Source: Frigidibacter sp.
GTDB taxonomy: Bacteria; Pseudomonadota; Alphaproteobacteria; Rhodobacterales; Rhodobacteraceae
NCBI RefSeq assembly: GCF_030695035.1
Contig: NZ_JAUYTT010000022.1
Coordinates: forward strand, 124,001-188,000
DNA length: 64,000 nucleotides
Direction of reading: 5' to 3'
Positions 25,715 through 34,731 of this stretch are shown in pieces. The stretch's first letter is position 1, and every line of letters begins with the position of its first letter. The notes beneath the pieces were generated by a model that did no database searches, had not been told where the DNA came from, and worked only from the letters and a program-made list of their open reading frames with translations. Position numbers and translations under genes: made by a program.

Positions 25715-25729
25715 CTGCAACGATTGCAG
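25715..25729. promoter_or_regulatory. palindrome in the lrp / FAD oxidoreductase intergenic region
   Basis: CTGCAACGATTGCAG is a perfect 6-3-6 palindrome. It sits 56 bp upstream of the FAD oxidoreductase and about 140 bp upstream of the lrp-type gene. Lrp/AsnC regulators commonly bind such 15-bp imperfect palindromes. Assignment to the adjacent regulator is inference. Confidence 0.5.
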
Positions 25730-25868
25730 CATTTCATGCCGAGTGAAGCACTGTTGCCAGAGCGTTATACCGCCTCGCTTTTGCCGGGCTGGCCTTGGTC
25801 GCATTGCCGCTGTAGGCTGGGGCACCGGCAGATCCTGCCTGTGCCGGGACCAGCGCAAGGGACAGACC

Positions 25869-26345
25869 GTGAAGCTTGACCGGATCGACATCCGCATCCT
25901 GCATGAGTTGCAGAAGAACGGCCGCATCACCAATGTGGAACTGGCCGAACTGGTGCATCTGTCCCCAAGCCCCTGCCTGATGCGCGTTAAGAAACTGCAG
26001 CAAGCTGGCTATATCACTGGATATTCCGCCCAGATCGACATCGCCAAGCTGGGCCAGACCATCACCGTCTTCACCGAGGTGACGCTGAAGAACCACCGCC
26101 AGATCGACTTTGCCCGCTTCCAGCAGGCCGCCGAGAAGGTCGAGGAAATCATCGAATGCCACCTGATTTCAGGGGGTTACGACTACTTGTTAAAGTTCGT
26201 GACCGGCGGCATCGGCGAGTATCAGACGATCATGGAACGGCTGACCGACATGGATATCGGCATCGACAAGTATTTCAGCTTCGTCGTGATGAAATCCCCC
26301 TTCATCAAGACCCATCTGCCGCTGAAAAGCATCTTCCCGATGTGA
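25869..26345 (+). CDS. Lrp/AsnC-family transcription regulator
   Basis: Regulator of 158 aa with an N-terminal helix-turn-helix (KLDRIDIRILHELQKNGRITNVELAELVHLSPSPCLMRVKKL, read as two helices around residues 15-45) and a C-terminal RAM/AsnC ligand domain with ISGGYDYLLKFV and the usual Gly-Asp-like turn replaced by SGGYDY. GTG start at 25869 gives the normal family length. Its stop directly abuts the stop of the converging ABC ATPase gene with no bases between. Probably senses an amino acid and controls the divergent FAD oxidoreductase. Confidence 0.9.
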   Translation: MKLDRIDIRILHELQKNGRITNVELAELVHLSPSPCLMRVKKLQQAGYITGYSAQIDIAKLGQTITVFTEVTLKNHRQIDFARFQQAAEKVEEIIECHLISGGYDYLLKFVTGGIGEYQTIMERLTDMDIGIDKYFSFVVMKSPFIKTHLPLKSIFPM

Positions 26346-27992
26346 CTACAGCGCTGCCGCTCGCGGCGGCACGCTGTCCAGCCAGCCGGTATCGAGCTTC
26401 GGCACCGACGAGAACAGCAGCTGCGAATAGGGATGCTGCGCCCCGCCCTGCAGGCGGTCCGCAGGCAGCCGCTCCACCACCTCGCCATTCAGCATCACCA
26501 TCACATCGTCGCAGATCGCCTGCACCGTCGACAGGTCATGGCTGATGAAGACGTAGGACAGGTGCAGTTCGCGCTGCAACTCCTTCAGCAGTTCGATCAC
26601 CGCCGCCGCCACTACGGTATCCAGCGCCGAGGTGATCTCGTCGCACAGGATCACCTCGGGCCCCGCCGCCAGCGCACGGGCCAAGTTCACGCGCTGCTTC
26701 TGCCCGCCCGACAGCTCGCCCGGCAGGCGGTGCTTCATCGCGCGCGGCAGGCGGACCATGTCCAGCAGCTCATCGGTCCGCGCCTCGCGCGCGGCGCCCT
26801 TCTGGCCATGGTAGAAGGTCAGCGGGCGGCCGACGATATCGCCCACGGGGCGTTGCGGGTTCAGCGCGGTATCGGCGAGCTGGAACACGATCTGCAGGCG
26901 GCGCAGCTCTTCCTTGCCCCGCGCCCGCGCCTCCGGCTCCAGCGCGTGGGCGTCCAGCAGCACCTTGCCCGACACCGGGGGCAGCAGCCCGGCAATCGCC
27001 CGCGCCAGCGTGGATTTGCCCGACCCGCTCTCCCCGATCACGCCCAGATTCTGCCCCCGTTCCAACCGGCAGGATACGTTGTTCAGCGCCAGCTTGTGCG
27101 GCCGCCCATCGCGCCCGAGCGGGCCATAGCCCGCCACAAGGTTGCGCACCTCCAAAATGGGGCGCTTGGTCTCGGCCTCCGACCGCGAGGCAGAGGCGTA
27201 GGGAACCGGCTCGAACGCCGCCAGCAACTCACGTGTGTAGGGGTGTTCCGCGCGGTGCAGGATCTGCTCGACCGGGCCTTCCTCCTGCACTTCGCCGCCC
27301 TTCAGCACCACGATCCGGTCAGCGATCTGCGCCACCACCGCCAGATCGTGGCTGACATAGACCCCGCCCATGCCGCCCAGCTTCATCACCGACTTGAAGG
27401 CCCGCAGCACCTCGATCTGGGTGGTGACGTCCAGCGCCGTCGTCGGCTCGTCAAAGATCATCAGCTTCGGCCCGCCGATCAGCGCCATCGCCGCCGCCAG
27501 CCGCTGCAGCTGCCCGCCCGACACCTGATGCGGATAGCGCTGGCCGATGGTCTCGGGCTCCGGCAGCGCCAGCGCGCGGAACAGTTCCACCGCCTTCACC
27601 CGCGCGGCATCGGGCGACATCAGCTTGTGGATCTGCGCGACCTCGATCACCTGATCCATCAGCCGCTGCGAGGGGTTGAAGGCCGCGGCGGCGCTTTGCG
27701 GCACATAGGCCACCTCGGTGCCGCGCAGCGCCTGCCGCTCCGCCTCGGGCATCGCCACCAGATCGCGCCCCGCCAGCCGCACCGTGCCGCCGGTGATGGT
27801 GCAGCCGGGGCGGGTGTGACCCATCAGCGTGAGGGCGATGGTGGTCTTGCCCGATCCGCTTTCGCCGATCAGCGCCACGATCTCGCCCTCGGCAATGTCA
27901 AAGCTGACGCCCTTGATGATCTCGATCCTGCGGCCCGCATCGCTGCGCGCCTGTACCTTCAGATCCCGGATTTCGACAAGGTTCTGCATCAT
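26346..27992 (-). CDS. fused dual-ATPase subunit of Dpp/Opp-type ABC transporter
   Basis: Single polypeptide (548 aa) with two complete ATPase domains, combining the DppD and DppF functions. Domain 1 (about 1-265) has GESGSGKTT, SGGQLQR and LMIFDEPTTALD. Domain 2 (about 285-540) has GESGSGKST, LSGGQKQRVNLARAL and VILCDEITSALD; note Ile rather than Pro after the Walker B Glu. Q-loop FQLADTALNP is also present. ATG overlaps the upstream permease stop (ATGA). Last gene of the operon. Confidence 0.93.
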   Translation of the reverse strand: MMQNLVEIRDLKVQARSDAGRRIEIIKGVSFDIAEGEIVALIGESGSGKTTIALTLMGHTRPGCTITGGTVRLAGRDLVAMPEAERQALRGTEVAYVPQSAAAAFNPSQRLMDQVIEVAQIHKLMSPDAARVKAVELFRALALPEPETIGQRYPHQVSGGQLQRLAAAMALIGGPKLMIFDEPTTALDVTTQIEVLRAFKSVMKLGGMGGVYVSHDLAVVAQIADRIVVLKGGEVQEEGPVEQILHRAEHPYTRELLAAFEPVPYASASRSEAETKRPILEVRNLVAGYGPLGRDGRPHKLALNNVSCRLERGQNLGVIGESGSGKSTLARAIAGLLPPVSGKVLLDAHALEPEARARGKEELRRLQIVFQLADTALNPQRPVGDIVGRPLTFYHGQKGAAREARTDELLDMVRLPRAMKHRLPGELSGGQKQRVNLARALAAGPEVILCDEITSALDTVVAAAVIELLKELQRELHLSYVFISHDLSTVQAICDDVMVMLNGEVVERLPADRLQGGAQHPYSQLLFSSVPKLDTGWLDSVPPRAAAL

Positions 27993-28837
27993 TCGCTCCT
28001 GTCGCGGATCTTGACGGGCAGGTTGTCGATCAAAAGGTTCACGCTGATCGTCAGGCTGGCGATGGCAAGGCTCGGCATCAGCACCGCTGGCGCGCCGAAC
28101 GGCAGGCCGCCGATATTCTCGCGCACAAGGCTGCCCCAGTCGGCATTCGGCGGTTGCACCCCCAGCCCGAGGAAGGACAGGCCCGACAGCAGCAGCACGA
28201 TGAACACGAAGCGCAGCCCCAGATCGGCCAGCACCGGCCCGGTGATGTTGGGCAGGATTTCCCGCGTCACCAGATAGCCCGTCCGCTCGCCCCGCGCGCG
28301 GGCGACGGTGACGAAATCCATCGTGTTGATGTTCACCGCCAGCGCCCGGGCAAAGCGATAGGCGCCGGGCGTGTAGATCACCCCCAAAAGCACAATCAGC
28401 ACCGGGATCGACGAGCCGATGGCCGCCACCATCACCAGCCCGAACAGCTTGGACGGGATCGAATTCAGCGCATCCAGAAACCGGCTGAGCCCGGTATCCA
28501 GCCAGCCACCGACCACCGCCGCCGTCATCCCCAGCACCACGCCCGAGATACAGGCAAGGCACACCGCCGCCAGCGAAATCCCCACCGTATAGCGCGCGCC
28601 CATCAGCACGCGCGAGAAGATGTCGCGCCCCAGATAGTCCGACCCCATCCACAGCTTGGCCGAGATCGGGCCGTAATAGTCGAAATCGACAATCTCGCCC
28701 GGCGGATAGGGGCTGAGCATCGGGCCGATCACCGCCACCAGCGCCCAGAAGCAGACGACCGTCGCGGCGATCAGGCCAATCCAGTTCATGTGATAGCCAA
28801 GGCGGCGCGGGGTGGGCCAGAAGGCTTTGGTGTGCAT
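27989..28837 (-). CDS. Dpp/Opp-type ABC transporter permease (DppC-like)
   Basis: Inner-membrane permease of 282 aa. It has the family motif MGSDYLGRDIFSRVLMGAR after the first helix and an EAA-like loop (VARARGERTGYLVTREILPN), then FLGLGVQPPNADWG. ATG 28837 lies 8 bp after the DppB-like stop. Pairs with the 28846-29799 permease and the fused ATPase. Confidence 0.93.
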   Translation of the reverse strand: MHTKAFWPTPRRLGYHMNWIGLIAATVVCFWALVAVIGPMLSPYPPGEIVDFDYYGPISAKLWMGSDYLGRDIFSRVLMGARYTVGISLAAVCLACISGVVLGMTAAVVGGWLDTGLSRFLDALNSIPSKLFGLVMVAAIGSSIPVLIVLLGVIYTPGAYRFARALAVNINTMDFVTVARARGERTGYLVTREILPNITGPVLADLGLRFVFIVLLLSGLSFLGLGVQPPNADWGSLVRENIGGLPFGAPAVLMPSLAIASLTISVNLLIDNLPVKIRDRSE

Positions 28838-28845
28838 CGGGCCCC

Positions 28846-29799
28846 TCACTTTCGCAGCTTCGGGTTGGACAGGATGGCGATGATATCGGCCAGCGTGATC
28901 AGCGTCAGATAGCCAAGGCAGAAGATCATCGCGCAGGTCTGGATCAGCGGCAGGTCGCGGGTGGCGACGGCATCGACCATCAGCTTGGCGATGCCGGGAT
29001 AATTGAAGATCGTCTCGACGATGATCACCCCGCCCAACAGGTAGGACAGCGACAGCGCCACCGCGTTGACGATGGGGCCGATCGCATTGGGCAGCGCGTG
29101 GCGCATCACCATCCGGCGGCGCGAGGCGCCCTTCAGCAGCGCCATCTCCACATAGGGCATGGTCAGCGCGTCGATTACCGCCGCCCGCGTCATGCGGATC
29201 ATCTGCGCCGAGATCACGCAGCACAGCGTGATAACCGGCATGGCGAAGACCCGCAGCATCTCGGCCAGGCTGGTCACGTCATTGGCGAAGGACAGTGCCG
29301 GCAGCCACTTCAGCCAGACCGCGAAGACCAGCACTGCCAGCGTGGCGATCATGAATTCGGGCACCGAGATCACCGCGACGATGCCGGTGGTGACGATCCG
29401 GTCATAGACCGACCCGCGATGCATCGCCGTGGTGATGCCCAGGAACAGCGCCACCGGCACCGCCACCGCCGCCGTCACTGCCGCCAGCATCAGCGTATTG
29501 GCCAGCCGCCCGCCGATCATCCCCGCCACCGGCAGGTTGTTGGCATAGGACATGCCCAGATCGCCCTGCGCCAGCCCGATCAGCCAGCGCCCGTATTGCA
29601 GGAATGCCGGGTCGTTCAGGTGCATCGCCTCGCGCAGCCCGGCCACCGCCTCGGGCGTCGCGGCCTGTCCCAGCAGGATCTCCACCACGTCGCCGGGCAG
29701 CATCTGCGTGGCGGCGAAGACGACGAAAGACACGATCAGCAGGGTGACCAGGGCCACCCCCAGCCTGCCAAGCACCAGTCGGACGATCTGCGGATTCAT
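28846..29799 (-). CDS. Dpp/Opp-type ABC transporter permease (DppB-like)
   Basis: Inner-membrane permease of 317 aa. It starts MNPQIVRLVLGRLGVALVTL and has TQMLPGDVVEILLG after helix 1, a standard DppB feature, with an EAA loop near MALLKGASRRRMVMRHALPN. The C-terminal tail is DIIAILSNPKLRK. It is separated from the binding-protein gene by a strong stem-loop. Confidence 0.93.
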   Translation of the reverse strand: MNPQIVRLVLGRLGVALVTLLIVSFVVFAATQMLPGDVVEILLGQAATPEAVAGLREAMHLNDPAFLQYGRWLIGLAQGDLGMSYANNLPVAGMIGGRLANTLMLAAVTAAVAVPVALFLGITTAMHRGSVYDRIVTTGIVAVISVPEFMIATLAVLVFAVWLKWLPALSFANDVTSLAEMLRVFAMPVITLCCVISAQMIRMTRAAVIDALTMPYVEMALLKGASRRRMVMRHALPNAIGPIVNAVALSLSYLLGGVIIVETIFNYPGIAKLMVDAVATRDLPLIQTCAMIFCLGYLTLITLADIIAILSNPKLRK

Positions 29800-29813
29800 G
29801 GCTGGCCTTTCGC

Positions 29814-29850
29814 AAAAAACATGGGAGGCCGAGGCAAAGCCCGGCCTCCC
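29814..29850 (-). terminator. intercistronic stem-loop between binding protein and permease
   Basis: Arms GGGAGGCC (29823-29830) and GGCCTCCC (29843-29850) form a perfect 8-bp stem with a 12-nt loop. On the minus strand the stem is followed by ATG and six T residues. It looks like a Rho-independent terminator placed inside the operon just after the binding-protein gene. Confidence 0.8.
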
Positions 29851-29859
29851 GCACCCCAA

Positions 29860-31473
29860 TCAGGCCTCGAGCCAGACGTATTCGGCCATCGCATAGCCCA
29901 TCTGGCCGCCCAGCGGGTTCGGCTTCAGGCCCTGCAGCTTGGACGACTTCGCATCGACGTTCGACAGGAACACCGGGATCGCGGTGCCGGCCTCGTTCGA
30001 CACCATCACCTGCATCTCGTCATAGATTTCCTTGCGCTTGGCAAAGTCCAGCTCGCCGCGGGCCTCGACCAGCATCGCGTCGAACTTGGGCGATTTGTAC
30101 TGGCTCTCGTTCCAGGGCGCGTTGGTGTCATAGAGCAGCGAGAACAGGATATCGGGCGTCGGGCGCGGGTTGATATTGCCGAAATGAACCGGCGCCTTCA
30201 GCCAGTAGTTCGACCAGTAGCCATCCGACGGCACGCGCTGGATATCGAACTTCATGCCGATCTCGGCACCCGATTGCTGCAGCACCGTCGCCATGTCGAC
30301 CGAGGCGGTCGCCGCGTCCGAGGCCACGACCGGGATCGACACGCCCAGCAGACCGGCCTTGTCGAACAGCGCCTTGGCCTTCTCGGGGTCATAGTCCCGG
30401 GTCTTCAGCTCGGCATTGTGATAGGGGCTCATGGGCGAGATCGGCTGGTCATTGGCGACCTCGGCCAGACCGCGCATCACCGATTTCTGGATGACTTCGC
30501 GGTTCAGCAGGTTCTTCACGCCCTCGATGAAGCCGGCCTTGTCGCCCGGGTCCATATCCAGCCGCATGTTCAGGTTGGTGTAATTGCCCGAGGTGCTTTT
30601 CACCAGGTCGATGCCGGACTGGGTTTCGATCAGCCGCATCGACTGCGGCTTGATCGAGGCCGCAATATGGATATCGCCCGACAGCAGCGCGTTGACGCGG
30701 GCGGTCTCATCCGGGATGGCGAAATACTCAAAGCTGTCCAGATAGGCGGCGTCGGTTTTGAAGTAATTCTCGTTGCGAACCATGATCGACTTCACGCCCG
30801 GCTCGAACATCTCGATCTTGAAGGCGCCGGTGCCGTTGGCGGTGGTGAAATCGGTGGTGCCATCGGCGATGATCATGAAGTGGTGCATGGCCAGGATCGT
30901 CGGCAGGTCGGCATTGGCCGCGGCCAGCGTGATCTGCACGGTCAGCGGGTCCACCGCGGTGATCGCCGTCATCTGCTTGGCGATGGAGTTGACCTTGGAC
31001 CCGGTATTCTCATCCAGATGCCGCATCATCGAATAGACGACATCGGCCGAGGTGAAGGGCTTGCCATCATGGAAGGTGACGCCCGATTTCAGCTTGACGG
31101 TCCAGACGGTGGCATCGCTGCTTTCGATGCGGTCGGCCAGTTCCATGACCACCGCGCCGCTTTCATCGAGGAAGGTCAGGCGGTTGTAGACCGAACAGCA
31201 GCGCACGTAATCGGTGGACAGCGACGCCTTGGCCGGGTCCAGCGTGTCGGCGGTGGACGAGGACCAGCCGGCGGCCTTCAGATGCCCACCGCGCACCGGC
31301 GTTGCGGCCATCGCAGCCGTGGCGCGGCCAAGGATGGTGCCGCCGGCGAGGATGCTGGCGCCGCCCGCCATGAACATGCGCAAGAGGTCGCGGCGGGTCG
31401 CGCCGCGGCGGATGGCGTGCTCGACCATCGCGTCGTCGGCTCTGGTCCAGTTCGTGATGCCTTTATCGATCAT
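29860..31473 (-). CDS. Dpp/Opp-type ABC substrate-binding protein (family 5)
   Basis: Periplasmic binding protein of 537 aa. A long pre-signal segment precedes a twin-arginine-like motif (ATRRDLLRMFMAGGASILAGG) with cleavage probably near AAMAA. The mature protein has the family-5 features LKSGVTFHDGKPFTSADVVYSM and GTGAFKIEMFEPG. ATG 31473 is the first reasonable start. Upstream lies a HAD gene on the same strand; the transporter lies beside an Lrp regulator and amine-oxidation enzymes, so the ligand may be a peptide or amino-acid derivative. Confidence 0.93.
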   Translation of the reverse strand: MIDKGITNWTRADDAMVEHAIRRGATRRDLLRMFMAGGASILAGGTILGRATAAMAATPVRGGHLKAAGWSSSTADTLDPAKASLSTDYVRCCSVYNRLTFLDESGAVVMELADRIESSDATVWTVKLKSGVTFHDGKPFTSADVVYSMMRHLDENTGSKVNSIAKQMTAITAVDPLTVQITLAAANADLPTILAMHHFMIIADGTTDFTTANGTGAFKIEMFEPGVKSIMVRNENYFKTDAAYLDSFEYFAIPDETARVNALLSGDIHIAASIKPQSMRLIETQSGIDLVKSTSGNYTNLNMRLDMDPGDKAGFIEGVKNLLNREVIQKSVMRGLAEVANDQPISPMSPYHNAELKTRDYDPEKAKALFDKAGLLGVSIPVVASDAATASVDMATVLQQSGAEIGMKFDIQRVPSDGYWSNYWLKAPVHFGNINPRPTPDILFSLLYDTNAPWNESQYKSPKFDAMLVEARGELDFAKRKEIYDEMQVMVSNEAGTAIPVFLSNVDAKSSKLQGLKPNPLGGQMGYAMAEYVWLEA

Positions 31474-31546
31474 GGTTTCGTTCCCTGTTGATGCGCCAAT
31501 GCGCGGTTGTTGTGCCCGTGTCTCCGCCAAGGCGGGCCGGGCGCTT

Positions 31547-32263
31547 TCAGGCAAATTCCACCTCGACGGCGCCCGCGAGCGCCGCCATCGAGGTGAAATG
31601 GTAATCAGGTGTGGTGAAATCGGCCGGGGCGATGGTGCCGCCATAGCCCGCAACATCGTGCCGCCGCTCGATCCAGCAATTGGTCAGCCCGAGGGCGCGC
31701 GAAATGCCGATGTCATGATACTGGCTTTGCGCCACATGCAGGATGTCGTCGCGTGTGCCGCCCTCGCCTTCGACAAAGGCAAAGACGTGGTGGAAGAAGG
31801 CCGGATCGGGCTTTTCGGTGCCGGTATCGTCGGTGGTGAAGGCGGCGTGGAACGGGTGGCCCAGCGCCGCGTCGAAATGCGCAAAGGCCCAGCGCTGCGC
31901 ATTGGTCATGGCGATCAGCCGGTAATGCTGCTTGAGCCGCGCCATCGCCGCCACGCTGTCGGCAAAGGGCGCCCAACCGGCCACCCCGTCCCGCAACCGC
32001 ACGCCAAGCGCCGGATCAAGCGGCAGGCCCAGATCCGGCGCAATCTCCAGATACACCCGCGCGAGGTCATCGGGGAAGCTCAACGCCTCGGGCGTGTAGC
32101 GCGCCGTCCGGTACAGCGCCAGCGCCGCCTCGCCGTCCAGATCCACCCCATGCTCGGCCGCAATCGACCGCAGGCTGCCGACAAGGCCCGCCTCGAAGTC
32201 GATCAGCGTGCCGACGACATCGAAGCTGAGATAGCGAAAAGAGCGCAGCGGCTTGGCTGGCAT
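31547..32263 (-). CDS. HAD hydrolase, haloacid dehalogenase-like (type II)
   Basis: HAD-superfamily protein of 238 aa. Motif I is FDVVGTLIDF: the nucleophile Asp is present but the second Asp of phosphatases is absent, as in 2-haloacid dehalogenases, which have DxYGT; here Val replaces Tyr. Motif II is MTNAQRW, motif III Lys is in GTEKPDPAFF. It may act on a haloacid or on an unrelated small substrate. Upstream of the binding-protein gene with a 73-bp gap, so it may be cotranscribed. Confidence 0.82.
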   Translation of the reverse strand: MPAKPLRSFRYLSFDVVGTLIDFEAGLVGSLRSIAAEHGVDLDGEAALALYRTARYTPEALSFPDDLARVYLEIAPDLGLPLDPALGVRLRDGVAGWAPFADSVAAMARLKQHYRLIAMTNAQRWAFAHFDAALGHPFHAAFTTDDTGTEKPDPAFFHHVFAFVEGEGGTRDDILHVAQSQYHDIGISRALGLTNCWIERRHDVAGYGGTIAPADFTTPDYHFTSMAALAGAVEVEFA

Positions 32264-32509
32264 GGAGTGTTCCCCTGATGCGGCCCGTGGGTGCAGGCCT
32301 GTTCCCTGTCGTGCGGCAGTATTTTCTGCCATTGGTGTGGCCCGCGGTTTTTATGGGCTTCTTCCGTCATTTTCGCGGAAAGCCGCAGTGTGTGACGTTA
32401 TTCTTGGCCAGTTCGGCGGGGGCAAAACGCTGAACTTGGCAGGCGCGCGGCAGAATGTGCTGAATTGCCGCAGCGCAGCAGAATCAGGCCATGTGCCGCG
32501 CGCATCGGG

Positions 32510-33886
32510 TCAGCGCAGCGCCGCCCGCACCTCCGGGTCTTCCAGCGTCTGATCCAGCGTCAGCCGCGTCCGTTCTACAATCGCGTCAATCTCGGCCTCG
32601 GTGCAGCAGAGCGGCGGCGCGTAGCCCAGCACCCCGTTGCCAAAGGCGCGGATCACCAGCCCGTTGGCCCAGGCCCGGTCGAAGATCCGCTGGGAGGGCA
32701 TCGCGGCCGCCGGCAGCGGCGTCTTCGCCGCCTTGTCGGTCACCAGCTCCACCGCCGCCAGCATCCCGCGGCCGCGCACATCGCCCACCAGCGGATGATC
32801 GGCCAACCCGGCAAGGCCTGCCTGCAACCGCGCGCCCATGCGGCGCCCGTTCTCCAGCAGCCCGCCTTCATAAAGGTCCAGCACCGCCAGCCCCACCGCC
32901 GCACTCACCGGATGCGCCGAATAGGTGAAGCCATGGCCGATGGCCGCCGCGCCTGCATGGTCGGCGATGGTCTGGTACATCCGGTCCGACAGGAACACCG
33001 CCCCCATCGGCACATAGCCCGAGGTCAGGCCCTTGGCGCAGGTCAGCATGTCGGGCACGATGCCCTCATCGCTGCAGGCGAACATCGGGCCGGTGCGGCC
33101 AAAGCCGGTGATGACCTCATCCGCCACGAACAGGATATCCAGCTCGGTGCAGACCTCGCGCATTGCCTTCATCCAGCCCGGCGGCGGCACAAGCACCCCG
33201 CCAGACCCTTGGATCGGCTCGGCATAGAAGGCCGCCACCCGCCCTGCCCCGCCAACCTCCTCCACCTTGGCGCGCAGCTGCGCCACCGAGGCGGCGATGA
33301 TTGCCGCCGGATCGCTGCCCACCGGGTTGCGATAGGTGTAGTGCGACGGAATTTTATGCTGCCAGTCCATCGGCAGCCCGAACCCGGCATGGAACACCGG
33401 CAGCGCCGTCAACCCCGCGCCCACGGTCGAGGAGCCGTGATAGCCCTGCTCCAGCGAGAGGAACTGGTCCTTCTGCGGCAGCCCCCGCGCATTCCAGTAA
33501 TAGCGGGCAAAGCGCACCGTGCTGTCCACCGCATCCGATCCGCCAAGCGTGAAATACACATGGTCCAGATCGCCGGGCGCATGATCGGCCAGCCGCGCCG
33601 CCAGCCGGATCGGCGGTTCCGACCCCAGCCCGAAATAACCCGTGGCATAGGGCAGCTCGCGCAGCTGCTTCGTTGCCGCCTCGATGACGCTCTCCTGCCC
33701 ATAGCCGGCATTCACGCACCACAGGCCCGCAAACCCGTCGATCAGGGTACGGCCCTCGGCATCCGTCACCGTGGCGCCCTTGGCCGCGGTCAGCATCCGC
33801 ACCCCGGCCTTTTCATGCCCGCGCCATGAGGCGACGGGATGCACCAGATGCGCGCGGTCGAGTTCGATCAGGGAATTGCTCAGCAT
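32510..33886 (-). CDS. class III pyridoxal-phosphate aminotransferase
   Basis: PLP-dependent omega-aminotransferase (458 aa). It shows GLWCVNAGYG, the SLEQGYHGSSTVGAGL region contacting PLP, EPIQGSGGVLVPP, the cofactor aspartate in FVADEVITGFGRTG, and the Schiff-base lysine in LTCAKGLTSGYVPMG. Related enzymes transaminate beta-alanine, GABA, putrescine or taurine with pyruvate. The frame is open further upstream, but ATG 33886 gives the standard N-terminus. It lies beside PuuB-like and GabD-like genes, which fits an amine route. Confidence 0.92.
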   Translation of the reverse strand: MLSNSLIELDRAHLVHPVASWRGHEKAGVRMLTAAKGATVTDAEGRTLIDGFAGLWCVNAGYGQESVIEAATKQLRELPYATGYFGLGSEPPIRLAARLADHAPGDLDHVYFTLGGSDAVDSTVRFARYYWNARGLPQKDQFLSLEQGYHGSSTVGAGLTALPVFHAGFGLPMDWQHKIPSHYTYRNPVGSDPAAIIAASVAQLRAKVEEVGGAGRVAAFYAEPIQGSGGVLVPPPGWMKAMREVCTELDILFVADEVITGFGRTGPMFACSDEGIVPDMLTCAKGLTSGYVPMGAVFLSDRMYQTIADHAGAAAIGHGFTYSAHPVSAAVGLAVLDLYEGGLLENGRRMGARLQAGLAGLADHPLVGDVRGRGMLAAVELVTDKAAKTPLPAAAMPSQRIFDRAWANGLVIRAFGNGVLGYAPPLCCTEAEIDAIVERTRLTLDQTLEDPEVRAALR

Positions 33887-33906
33887 GGGTCTCTCTTGGA
33901 TCAGGG

Positions 33907-34731
33907 TCAGCCAAGCGCCTGCGCCGCAAGGGCGAAGCACTGGAACGGGGTTTCGGGGGCAGCCGCGCCGCCGCGCCGCATGGCAATGCCGCCGCCGGCA
34001 GGGGCCAGCCCCTGCGCGGCAAGCCAGCGGGCAAGCCCCGCGGCCTCGGTGGTATCGACGCGCAGGAAGGCGCCGGGGCTCTGCGCAAACAGGTAGGACA
34101 GCAGGCGCTGTGCATCCTCGGCATGGGCGGCAATCACCGGCCCGGCCACCTCGCCGCGGCCAAAGGCGCGCAGCCCGGCGAAGCCCGCCAGCGCGGCGCC
34201 CTCGCGGATCACCGCCAGCCGCCCCACGGCCATCAGTTCGGCAATCAGGTCCGCGCGGTCGGCGCCCGTGGCCTGCCGGTCCAGCGCCACCATCGCGGGC
34301 AGGTCGGCTTGCGCCGCCCACTCCACCCCCTCGGGCGCGGCCTGCGCTGCCACGAGGCCCTGATGCTGCAGCACCCGCCCGCAAGCCACGAAGCCCAGCT
34401 TTTCATACAGCGGCAACCCGTCGGCGGTGGCGGTCAACCGCCATTCCGGCACCTCCAGGCCCATTACCCGCTCCATCAGGCTGCGCCCCAGTCCGCGGCC
34501 GCGCATGGCCGCATCGACGATGATCATGTTCGCCATCGCCACATCGCCAAACGGCGTCGCCAGCGCCGTGCCGACCACCTGGCCCTCTGCCAGTGCCACC
34601 ACACCCCGGCTCAGCCGCAGCAGCATCTGCCAGTCCTCAGGCCGGTGCGGCCAGCCCGCCTGCCGCGACAGGCGCAGCGCGCCCTCCAGATGTTCGGCGG
34701 TAAAGCGGTCGAAGGTGAGTGTATCGGTCAT
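33907..34731 (-). CDS. two-domain GNAT N-acetyltransferase (paralogue of the 23415-24314 gene)
   Basis: Acetyltransferase of 274 aa. The N-terminal GNAT domain has an intact acetyl-CoA loop (RGRGLGRSLMERVM) and YEKLGF. The C-terminal Acetyltransf_18-like half includes FLRVDTTEAAGLARWLAAQGL. The same GWPHRPEDW motif occurs at the same place as in the first GNAT, so the two are paralogues about 10 kb apart. Located 20 bp upstream of the aminotransferase start and on the same strand, so probably cotranscribed with it. Confidence 0.85.
   Translation of the reverse strand: MTDTLTFDRFTAEHLEGALRLSRQAGWPHRPEDWQMLLRLSRGVVALAEGQVVGTALATPFGDVAMANMIIVDAAMRGRGLGRSLMERVMGLEVPEWRLTATADGLPLYEKLGFVACGRVLQHQGLVAAQAAPEGVEWAAQADLPAMVALDRQATGADRADLIAELMAVGRLAVIREGAALAGFAGLRAFGRGEVAGPVIAAHAEDAQRLLSYLFAQSPGAFLRVDTTEAAGLARWLAAQGLAPAGGGIAMRRGGAAAPETPFQCFALAAQALG

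Noticed and set aside
29098-31491. A 797-codon open frame on the plus strand opposite the second binding protein and permease.
   Set aside because: Low-complexity basic sequence antisense to clear transporter genes; no ribosome-binding site or family signature.
33887-34384. A possible N-terminal extension of about 166 residues on the aminotransferase.
   Set aside because: The extension is Arg/Gly/Ala-rich and antisense-like, and overlaps the GNAT gene in another frame. The start at 33886 gives the standard class III aminotransferase N-terminus.
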